This document shows, piece by piece, positions 43,840 through 50,456 of a DNA stretch of 64,000 nucleotides (position 1 is the stretch's first letter; each line of letters begins with the position of its first letter). A program made the translations under genes and the position numbers. The notes beneath the pieces are model-generated. The model ran no database searches. It saw nothing but the letters and a program-made list of their open reading frames with translations, and was not told the DNA's origin. This DNA is from Pseudomonadota bacterium (GTDB lineage: Bacteria; Desulfobacterota; Binatia; Binatales; Binataceae): NCBI GenBank assembly GCA_021323675.1, contig JAJPKP010000021.1:62001-126000 (forward strand). Direction: 5' to 3'.

Positions 43840-44991
43840 TCAGATTCCAAGCAGGTTGAACAGAAAGGCCATGATGCCGCAGGCGACCACGCCCCATACG
43901 ATGCCGGTGACCACCGCCCGAGTGGCGGCATCGCCGACCGACGAGGAGCTGCGGCCGCATTGAAAGCCGCGCAGGCATCCGGAAATCGCAATTATCACCC
44001 CGTAGACGGTAGCCTTGAACATCCCTCCAAACAAATTGGTGAGCGTGGTCGCGTTCCAGGCCTCGCGAAAGAAGGTGGTGGGTGCCAGCTTAAGCATCGC
44101 AACTCCGACGAACGCCCCGCCCATCACGCCGAGCACGTCGGAGTACACGCACAACAGCGGCATCATCAGGACCAGCGCGACCACGCGCGGGAGAACCAGA
44201 AACTCGATCGGTGAGATGCCCATCGTGGTGAGCGCGTCGATTTCCTGCGTCACCTTCATGGTGCCGAGTTGGGCGGCGTATGCGGCGCCGGTGCGGCCGG
44301 CCATGATGATCGCGGTCATCATCGCGCCCATCTCGCGCACCATTCCAATCGCGACCAGGTCCGCGACATAGATCTGAGCGCCAAACTGCTGAAGCTGCAC
44401 CGCACCCATGAAGGCCAGGATAGTGCCGACCAGGAAACTGATGAGGGTCACGATGCCGAACGCGTTTGCGCCGCATTCCTGGATTTCCACCAGCATGTCG
44501 ATGCGCCGGTAGCGCGCTCTGCCGTTGAACATCCTGCCGAAGGCGATCGCAATTCCGCCCAGAAACGTGAGAAACGCCTCCGTTCCCTGCGCGTAGTCGA
44601 TGGTCGCCTCTCCGACTCGATCAACCAGCGGGCGCGACTGCAACTTGACCCTGGCGTCTTTCTTTTCCGGAACCGCTTCAGCCAGCTCGATGAGCCGGAC
44701 GAGCCCGTCGGGCAGGCCGGAGAAATCGATCGGAACCTTGCGCGCGCGGGCCAGATCCGTGGTGCGAGCGACAAAGGTCAAGAGACCGCTGTCCCATTCG
44801 CCGAGATCGCTGGTGTCGAAAGTGACGCGACGGACCGCTGGAGCCTTGTCGATTTCATGCACGACCTTGCCGACCGACGGCAGCCCATGATGCATCCGCC
44901 AGCTTCCCGACAGGCGGATGACCAGAGACGCGTCCGGGCCTCGTTCGAAATCGAGTCCCGTCAGAGTGGTCGTGACAGCTTCAGCCTGCAT
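43840..44991 (-). CDS. MlaE-family permease with N-terminal STAS domain
   Basis: A 383-residue permease of an MCE-type lipid transporter. Residues about 15-110 form a STAS-like domain (FERGPDASLVIRLSGSWRM, VRRVTFDTSDLGEWDSGLLTFV), fused to the MlaE permease (from about 150), with AGRTGAAYAAQLGTMKVTQEIDALTTMGISP being the family's cytoplasmic loop. In E. coli Mla the STAS protein MlaB is a separate subunit, so this fusion replaces it. First gene of the operon permease-ATPase-MCE-lipoprotein. Confidence 0.94.
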   Translation of the reverse strand: MQAEAVTTTLTGLDFERGPDASLVIRLSGSWRMHHGLPSVGKVVHEIDKAPAVRRVTFDTSDLGEWDSGLLTFVARTTDLARARKVPIDFSGLPDGLVRLIELAEAVPEKKDARVKLQSRPLVDRVGEATIDYAQGTEAFLTFLGGIAIAFGRMFNGRARYRRIDMLVEIQECGANAFGIVTLISFLVGTILAFMGAVQLQQFGAQIYVADLVAIGMVREMGAMMTAIIMAGRTGAAYAAQLGTMKVTQEIDALTTMGISPIEFLVLPRVVALVLMMPLLCVYSDVLGVMGGAFVGVAMLKLAPTTFFREAWNATTLTNLFGGMFKATVYGVIIAISGCLRGFQCGRSSSSVGDAATRAVVTGIVWGVVACGIMAFLFNLLGI

Positions 44992-45123
44992 TCGGGCAAG
45001 TTCTACCTTTAAGCCTATCCAAAAAAATCATACGCGGGCGCATCGGCAGGTGCGATCCGCCGCCACAAAGTCGATACGATACAAGCCTAACACGGATTAG
45101 TTGGCAAAAGGGCTTCTATGCTC

Positions 45124-45160
45124 TTGACCCCGGACTATACTCCAAGGTCTAGGGTATAGA
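45124..45160 (+). promoter_or_regulatory. MerR-type promoter of the merR-grx pair
   Basis: TTGACC (45124-45129) and TAGGGT (45150-45155) are 20 bases apart, the over-long spacing that MerR-family activators correct by twisting DNA. Within it, CTATAC (45135-45140) and GTATAG (45154-45159) form an inverted repeat. A transcript would start close to 45162, almost at the regulator's ATG (45164), so the mRNA may be nearly leaderless. Confidence 0.6.
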
Positions 45161-45163
45161 CCA

Positions 45164-45553
45164 ATGACGATTGGGCGATTGGCGCGCAGGGCGGGCCTGA
45201 CGGTCGACACCCTGCGCTTTTACGAGCGCCAGGGAATTATCGCGCGGCCGCGCCGGTCCATCTCAGGTTATCGGAACTATTCCGAGGACGTTGTCGAACG
45301 GCTCCAGTTCGTGAAAGACGCCAAGGGGCTCGGATTTTCGCTCCGCGAGATTCGCGAGCTGCTTTCAATGGGAGTGCGTTCGACGCGCGAATGCGGTCCG
45401 ATTACCAGAAAGGCGGAAGCCAAGCTCGCTGAGATGGCTGGCGAAATTGCCCGCCTCCAGCGCCTGCAGCGCACGCTGAGAAAGATGGTTCGGGATTGCC
45501 AGGGGTGCGCCAGCGCCAACCGAGCTTATCGGAGAATGATATGCGGGAAGTGA
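45164..45553 (+). CDS. MerR-family metal- or thiol-responsive regulator
   Basis: A 129-residue MerR activator: HTH (MTIGRLARRAGLTVDTLRFYERQGII) then the dimer helix. Cysteines at C77, C112, C115 and C127 sit where metal-binding cysteines occur in MerR, CadR and ZntR-type sensors. It has no strong Shine-Dalgarno sequence. Its own long-spacer promoter lies directly upstream. The end overlaps a glutaredoxin-like gene by 13 bases, so the two are co-expressed. Confidence 0.92.
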   Translation: MTIGRLARRAGLTVDTLRFYERQGIIARPRRSISGYRNYSEDVVERLQFVKDAKGLGFSLREIRELLSMGVRSTRECGPITRKAEAKLAEMAGEIARLQRLQRTLRKMVRDCQGCASANRAYRRMICGK

Positions 45554-45771
45554 CGATCTTCACCAACCATGGCTGATCGGCCTGCCACGCCGCGATGGAC
45601 TTTATGTCGCGGCACGGCGTTCCGTTCGTGGAACGGAATATTGGCGATGACCCGGCGGCCAGGGACGAGCTTATCAGGGCGGGATTTCGCGCGGTTCCGG
45701 TAATCCGCGTGGGCGAAGAATCGATGGTGGGTTTCAGCCCGGTAAAGCTCCGCAAGCTGCTTGGAATCTAG
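45541..45771 (+). CDS. Glutaredoxin-like protein with in-frame UGA, putative selenoprotein
   Basis: A 76-residue thioredoxin-fold protein of the glutaredoxin/NrdH group if UGA at 45574-45576 is read as selenocysteine. The active site is then U12-S-A-C15, where the family has CxxC. Other landmarks are the first strand EVTIFTNHG, the cis-proline loop AVPVI (P53) and VGFSPVKL near the end. The reading frame is intact on both sides. GGAG (45531-45534) lies six bases before the ATG, which overlaps the merR stop. A hairpin just 3' of the UGA looks like a bacterial SECIS. Standard gene finders would miss it. A nonsense mutation or sequencing error is the alternative, but UGA exactly at the catalytic position with a hairpin favours Sec. 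Confidence 0.8.
45584..45618 (+). promoter_or_regulatory. SECIS-like hairpin 3' of the UGA codon
   Basis: GCCGCGA (45589-45595) pairs perfectly with TCGCGGC (45607-45613) around an 11-base loop, extended by GCC/GGC after a 2x2 internal loop (45584-45618). The stem starts 12 bases after the UGA, and the second loop base is G, both in line with known bacterial SECIS elements. Confidence 0.68.
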
Positions 45772-45806
45772 CGACCGCCGCAGCGCGCATTTCGCCGCAT
45801 GGCCAC

Positions 45807-46484
45807 TCAGCCGGCCTCCGTGACCTGCAGCGCGCGCATCCGCCGCTCGCGCATCGCGAGCATATACCGCCGGGTCCACGCGATCATCACGACGGTCACC
45901 GCGAAAGCCATGATTGGCGACACCGCCACGACTGTCGCCGGCGTTAGTGTCAGGGCAAAGCCAACACGCACGAGGGCTTCGATCAGATAGACCACGCCCC
46001 ACATCGCCGTGACAAAGCGCATTCCGGAACGAAAGGCCTCGTACTGCCAGAGTCCGTTCCACCATTCGAGCCGCACGGGATCGGAACCAGCCACGAACTG
46101 CCGCGAGATGTAAAAAAGCAAAGGCCGCTGGCCAAGCAGCGATCCGAGGCAGATAAAGCCGAAAGTGGCGGTCAGAAACGACTCCTTGATGAGCGCGAAA
46201 AGTACACTCCCCGAGATGAGGGAGGTGGCGGTCCCCACCGCAAGAAAGCTCATCACGATGAGCCCGAGCGGTTCCAGCCTGCGCGTCTGAATCCATCCGC
46301 GAGCGATATTCAGCGCGGGGAAAATGCCGCCAGCCGCGAGCGCCCACAGCGTTGAAACGCCGCGGTGGGTCAGGACATTAAAAACGATCACCGGCAGTGC
46401 CGCGTCCCAGACCAGCGCCGGCAATGCCTGCCGCAGACCGCCGCCCTGAACTTCGGAGGGATCGAACTGAGAAGGATCATTCAA
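45807..46484 (-). CDS. Integral membrane protein, VC0807-like family
   Basis: A 225-residue protein with about six hydrophobic helices and a conserved EALVRVGFALTLTPATVVAVSPIM stretch near the end that I associate with the VC0807-like membrane family of unknown function. Residues FRSGMRFVTAMWGVVYLIEA resemble the same group. It is convergent with merR-grx. The start ATG 46484 lacks an obvious Shine-Dalgarno sequence. Confidence 0.72.
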   Translation of the reverse strand: MNDPSQFDPSEVQGGGLRQALPALVWDAALPVIVFNVLTHRGVSTLWALAAGGIFPALNIARGWIQTRRLEPLGLIVMSFLAVGTATSLISGSVLFALIKESFLTATFGFICLGSLLGQRPLLFYISRQFVAGSDPVRLEWWNGLWQYEAFRSGMRFVTAMWGVVYLIEALVRVGFALTLTPATVVAVSPIMAFAVTVVMIAWTRRYMLAMRERRMRALQVTEAG

Positions 46485-46551
46485 GCCAAAGCACCTCGCG
46501 CAAGAACGAATCTTATCGCGGCGTGTTCAGCGGAATAATGCCGTCCAATTC

Positions 46552-46568
46552 CTGCACCAAAGGTGCAG
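46552..46568. terminator. Stem-loop after the DUF6285 gene
   Basis: CTGCACC-AAA-GGTGCAG is a perfect 7-bp stem with a three-base loop, 40 bases past the minus-strand DUF6285 stop codon. It could end the acyl-CoA dehydrogenase operon. No T-run follows, so a simple Rho-independent terminator is not certain. Confidence 0.4.
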
Positions 46569-46608
46569 CCAGGCGAGCCACTTTTGCGGTGAAAGTCGAT
46601 TAGCCGCG

Positions 46609-46965
46609 CTAACGGTCGAGCCACTTCGGATTGTTGATCGCGAGCGCGTCGGCCAGCGACTGGCGGATATGCTCGCGCAGCTTCGGGGCGTCGAGAGGAA
46701 TCGACCCCGCGCGGATTTTTCGCGCCAGTTCGCGGCTCAGCTCCTCGACCTCGCCGTCATGGCCCAAAAGCGCCACCAGGCGCTGATGTTCGGCCGCGGC
46801 ATGCGCGCCGCGCAGCTCGAGCTCGCGGCGGACGGTGTTGAGGACGTTGGCGGTGACGCGGGTTTTGAAGCGATGGTACCCGGTCAGGGTCGGCATCAGC
46901 TCCTCTTCCAGGTACTTGACGGCAGCCTGCAGGAGGATGGTCGCTTTGGGTAAACTCGATGGCAT
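46609..46965 (-). CDS. DUF6285 domain protein
   Basis: A 118-residue helical protein without signal peptide (LLQAAVKYLEEELMPTLTGYHRFKTRVTANVLNTVRRELEL). I recognise it as DUF6285, a family that sits beside acyl-CoA dehydrogenase and phosphotransferase genes in many bacteria, as it does here, 13 bases after the phosphotransferase. Its function is unknown. Confidence 0.8.
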   Translation of the reverse strand: MPSSLPKATILLQAAVKYLEEELMPTLTGYHRFKTRVTANVLNTVRRELELRGAHAAAEHQRLVALLGHDGEVEELSRELARKIRAGSIPLDAPKLREHIRQSLADALAINNPKWLDR

Positions 46966-46978
46966 GGTCAGTTAGCGC

Positions 46979-47986
46979 CTAGTCTCGGCCCTCCAGCAGT
47001 TCGAAAAAGTCCCACAGCGGCTCTTCGATTCGCCGCCCGATAGCGCATCGCTCGACCCCCATTTCCTCGATTCCGCGCGTGCCCAGCCGAAGGCATCCCG
47101 CAGCCCACTTCACGCTGCCGAACGCCTCCCAAAACCGCACATCCGCGGGATTGACCGTGAAGCCGCTCGCCCTCTCGTATGCTTCGAACAACTCCTCGCG
47201 CCGGCCGAAGCCTCCGACCGGCAGTTTACCGCCGAAGCGCCAGGTCTTTACGCAGAGCCATCCGAGATCCTGCATCGGATCGCCCGCCTGCCCAATCTCC
47301 CAGTCGAGCACGAGGCGGATACCGTCGTTTTCGCCGACGATCATGTTGCCGATGCGAAAGTCGCCGTGCACGACCGTGTAGCGAGCGTTTTTGGGGAGAT
47401 TGTCGGAGGCCCACCTGAGTCCCCATTCGATCGCGGGCAGATTCAGGCCGTAGAAATCGACGACCTTGCGCTGTGCCTCGATCATCTCGGCGGCGCTCTG
47501 GCCCTTGAGGAATGGAACTTCCGCGAGCGGGATCGAGTGGATTTTGGCGAGAATCTCGCCGGCCTGCCGCGTCATCTTCGCGCGGGCCGGCGCAAACGCG
47601 GGCTCGCGCAGAATTTTCGGTGCAAGCGTTTCTCCATCCACTCGGTCGGTGATATAGCCCGGCCCCAACCCGTCGGATGTCTCCAGGATTGCGCGGATGC
47701 GCGGAGCGGGAACTCCGTTTCTCACCGCCGCCATCATCAGATGCGCGCCCTCTTCGGCCGTCGGATGGGGGGAGATGCCGGCAAGCGGCGCCGGGACATC
47801 CTCGGGCGCCGCGGCGGCGAGCTGAAGGATGAGCCGATGGCGTTCGCTCCCGATGTCGGCATCGAACGACCACGTCGTCCGGTTCGCGCCGCCGGTCAGT
47901 TGCTGCAAATCGTGAAGGGTGCCGGGCGCGCCTACATGCCGCGCCACGGCGGCATGCAGGCGGTCCGCGAAATCACCTTTGTTCAT
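46979..47986 (-). CDS. Phosphotransferase family protein (APH/ACAD10-11 kinase type)
   Basis: A 335-residue kinase of the APH superfamily. The catalytic Brenner motif reads VVHGDFRIGNMIV and the metal Asp is in LVLDWEIGQAGDPMQDL. Members next to or fused with acyl-CoA dehydrogenases (as in mammalian ACAD10/11) phosphorylate hydroxyacyl-CoA substrates. Co-directional with the acyl-CoA dehydrogenase 48 bases upstream, so that reading fits. Antibiotic resistance is less likely. Confidence 0.9.
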   Translation of the reverse strand: MNKGDFADRLHAAVARHVGAPGTLHDLQQLTGGANRTTWSFDADIGSERHRLILQLAAAAPEDVPAPLAGISPHPTAEEGAHLMMAAVRNGVPAPRIRAILETSDGLGPGYITDRVDGETLAPKILREPAFAPARAKMTRQAGEILAKIHSIPLAEVPFLKGQSAAEMIEAQRKVVDFYGLNLPAIEWGLRWASDNLPKNARYTVVHGDFRIGNMIVGENDGIRLVLDWEIGQAGDPMQDLGWLCVKTWRFGGKLPVGGFGRREELFEAYERASGFTVNPADVRFWEAFGSVKWAAGCLRLGTRGIEEMGVERCAIGRRIEEPLWDFFELLEGRD

Positions 47987-48034
47987 TAGCGATCAATTAG
48001 CCTTTCCATCATAGTCCGCGAATGCGCGCGATGC

Positions 48035-49315
48035 TCAGTCGGCGGCGGCCGCCTTGCCGCGGCTGCTGGTGAAGCCGAACAGGATCTGCGCAACCCGGCG
48101 CATCTGGATTTCCTCCGAGCCCTCGGTGATGCGGTAGCGGCGGTGGTGACGGTAGATGTGCTCGAACGGCTTGTGGCGCGAGTATCCGATTGCGCCGTGG
48201 ACCTGAATCGCCCGGTCCGCCGCATTGCACACCAGCCGATTCGCGCGGTAGTTGCACATCGCGACCTTGTGCGAGAGCTTGCGCGCAACTTCCGCCTTCG
48301 GAATCTGGTCCATCTCCCACGCCGTTTTGTAAATCAGCGTCCGCAGCATCTCGGCTTCGGTGTGCAGCTCAACCAGGGGCCATTGGATCGCCTGATTGAC
48401 GGCCAGCGCCTTGCCGAACGGCTTGCGCTCCTTCGCGTATTTCACCGACTCATTGATGCAGTACTGCGCCGCGCCCAGCGATGACGCAGCCTGGCGGATG
48501 CGGTTTTCGTGCACGAAATGCTGCGCCACCGCCAGTCCGTTCTCCGGATCGCCGAGAATCTCTCCAGCGGGGACGTAGATGTCCTTGAAGGAGACGCGAG
48601 GATGGTCGGTCGGCATGTTGAAGGTCCAGAGGTACTCCTCGACCTTAAATCCCTGGCTGCTGGTCGGAACGATAAAGCAGGAGATGCCTTTGGCGTCGCC
48701 GTCCTTGCCGGAGGTGCGGGCGAAGATGAAATCGTGGGTGGCGACGTGCAGGCCCGTGTTCCACATCTTGGCGCCGTTGATTCGCCAGCCGTCGCCGTCG
48801 CGCACCGCCCGCGTTTCCATCCAGGTCGCATCCGAACCGTGATTGGGCTCGGTCAGGCCAAAGGCGATGCGAATCGAGCCGTCGAGGATGCCGGGGATGA
48901 ATTTCTTCTTCTGTTCCTCGGTGCCGAAGTCCCGAAACATCAGCACCGTGGGCAGGTTGCCGACGATCGAGCTTTCGTTCTGGAGATCGTTATGCAGGCC
49001 GAGCCCCTTGGCGGCCAGGTATTCTCGAATCACCGCCATCCCGAGGTTGGTGCCGTCCTTGCCGCCGTATTCCTTCGGCAGCGCATAGCGGTAGTGCCCC
49101 GCCTTGTCGGCGCGACGGCGCATCTCCGCCAGCAGCGCCTCCCAATCGTGACGCGGCAGTCCGTCGCGCTCGAAGTCGGTGCGGGCCCATTCGCGGCGGT
49201 GATCGAAGAAGCGGATGTTATCGTTTTCGCGTTCGAGCGGCTTGATTTCTTTTTCGATAAACTCGTCGAGTTCCCTCAGATAGGCCTTAAGTTCGGCCGG
49301 AATTTCGAAATCCAC
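48035..49315 (-). CDS. Acyl-CoA dehydrogenase
   Basis: Flavoprotein of 426 residues oxidising acyl-CoA. Landmarks are FGLTEPNHGSDATWMETRAVRDGDGWRINGAKMWNTG, QAIQWPLVELHTEAEMLRTLIYKTAW, and the C-terminal QVHGAIGYSRHKPFEHIYRHHRRYRITEGSEEIQMR. It resembles the group fused to ACAD10/11 kinases. The frame is open to 49363, but GTG 49315 has AAAGGAGAC at eight-base spacing. A palindromic site lies 24-37 bases upstream. Confidence 0.94.
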   Translation of the reverse strand: MDFEIPAELKAYLRELDEFIEKEIKPLERENDNIRFFDHRREWARTDFERDGLPRHDWEALLAEMRRRADKAGHYRYALPKEYGGKDGTNLGMAVIREYLAAKGLGLHNDLQNESSIVGNLPTVLMFRDFGTEEQKKKFIPGILDGSIRIAFGLTEPNHGSDATWMETRAVRDGDGWRINGAKMWNTGLHVATHDFIFARTSGKDGDAKGISCFIVPTSSQGFKVEEYLWTFNMPTDHPRVSFKDIYVPAGEILGDPENGLAVAQHFVHENRIRQAASSLGAAQYCINESVKYAKERKPFGKALAVNQAIQWPLVELHTEAEMLRTLIYKTAWEMDQIPKAEVARKLSHKVAMCNYRANRLVCNAADRAIQVHGAIGYSRHKPFEHIYRHHRRYRITEGSEEIQMRRVAQILFGFTSSRGKAAAAD

Positions 49316-49338
49316 GTGACTGTCTCCTTTGAACGAGC

Positions 49339-49352
49339 TAAACGAACGTTTA
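49339..49352. promoter_or_regulatory. Palindromic operator-like site between acyl-CoA dehydrogenase and crotonase genes
   Basis: TAAACG-AA-CGTTTA is a perfect palindrome 24 bases from the acyl-CoA dehydrogenase start and 84 bases from the crotonase start. Its half-site TAAACG matches one half of the two TetR-associated operators near 59.6 kb, with the same two-base centre. Confidence 0.55.
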
Positions 49353-49435
49353 ACAAAGGCCAATTCAAACCAAAGCGCAAGAGTTCACGGTATTGCAAGC
49401 CGTGATAAAGTGCGTCCCCGGAGAGAACGACCAAA

Positions 49436-50338
49436 ATGCCTTACCAGACAATCCTTTACGACGTTGCTGACAACATCCTGACCATCACGCTGAACCGGCC
49501 CGAGCGGCTCAACGCGTTCACCGGCGAGATGATGACCGAGATGATCGACGCGTTCGATCGGGCCGATGCGGACGACAACGTGCGCGCGGTTATCGTGACC
49601 GGCGCGGGGCGCGGCTTCTGCGCGGGCGCCGACCTCTCGGCGGGCGCCAAGACCTTCGACTACGAGGCTCGTGACGATCGGCCCGACCGAAAGCCGCATA
49701 TCAAGCCCGACGGCTCGATTGACTTCAGCCACGAATCGGTTCGCGATGGCGGCGGACGGCTTACGCTGAGAATCTACGAATGCCTCAAGCCGGTGATCGC
49801 GGCGGTCAACGGACCGGCGGTCGGCGTCGGCGTTACGATGCAACTGCCGATGGATGTGCGGTTGGCGTCGGAGAATGCGCGCTTCGGATTTGTGTTCTCG
49901 CGCCGAGGGCTGGTGCCCGAGGCGTGTTCGAGCTGGTTCCTGCCGCGAATCGTGGGAATTTCGCAGGCGCTCGAATGGGCATTCAGCGGACGCGTCTTCT
50001 CGGCGCAGGAAGCGCTGGAAGGCGGACTGGTAAAGAAGATCTACAAGCCGGACGAGCTGATTCCCGCCGCCCGCGCTTTGGCGCGCGAAATCGCCGACAA
50101 CACCTCGCAGATCTCGGTCGCGCTCATCCGCCAGATGTTCTGGAAGATGCTCGGCGCGGACCATCCGATGGAAGCGCACAAGATCGACAGCCGCGGCATC
50201 TTCGTGCGCGGCTCTTCGGACGACGCCAAGGAAGGCGTCACCTCGTTTCTCGAAAAGCGGCCGCCCAGGTTCACCGATCGCGTATCGACCGGGATGCCGC
50301 CATATTTCCCGTGGTGGACCGAACGCAAGTACAGCTAG
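49436..50338 (+). CDS. Crotonase/enoyl-CoA hydratase family protein
   Basis: A 300-residue crotonase. FCAGADLS and NGPAVGVGVTMQLPMDVRLAS form the oxyanion hole. Neither Glu of the classical hydratase is at its usual place; instead FSRRGLVPEACSSWFLPRIVG carries an acidic residue one turn later, as in PaaG and Delta3-Delta2-enoyl-CoA isomerases. An isomerase role is therefore plausible. GGAGAGAA precedes the ATG. Divergent from the acyl-CoA dehydrogenase. Confidence 0.9.
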   Translation: MPYQTILYDVADNILTITLNRPERLNAFTGEMMTEMIDAFDRADADDNVRAVIVTGAGRGFCAGADLSAGAKTFDYEARDDRPDRKPHIKPDGSIDFSHESVRDGGGRLTLRIYECLKPVIAAVNGPAVGVGVTMQLPMDVRLASENARFGFVFSRRGLVPEACSSWFLPRIVGISQALEWAFSGRVFSAQEALEGGLVKKIYKPDELIPAARALAREIADNTSQISVALIRQMFWKMLGADHPMEAHKIDSRGIFVRGSSDDAKEGVTSFLEKRPPRFTDRVSTGMPPYFPWWTERKYS

Positions 50339-50456
50339 ACATTCGCCTGACGAGGATGCCGCGAAGGGGGCGCGAAGCCGCGGCATCCTCGCCGGCGATG
50401 AAAGACTGCGCCCCTCTTCAAGCCGGCGAAGCCCTCCAGCGTGCGTTGTTCGCGGG

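Noticed and set aside
45541-45771. Pseudogene with a nonsense mutation
   Set aside because: The only stop is UGA, at the exact catalytic Cys position, with an intact frame, ribosome binding site and hairpin. Selenocysteine fits better, though a sequencing error cannot be excluded.
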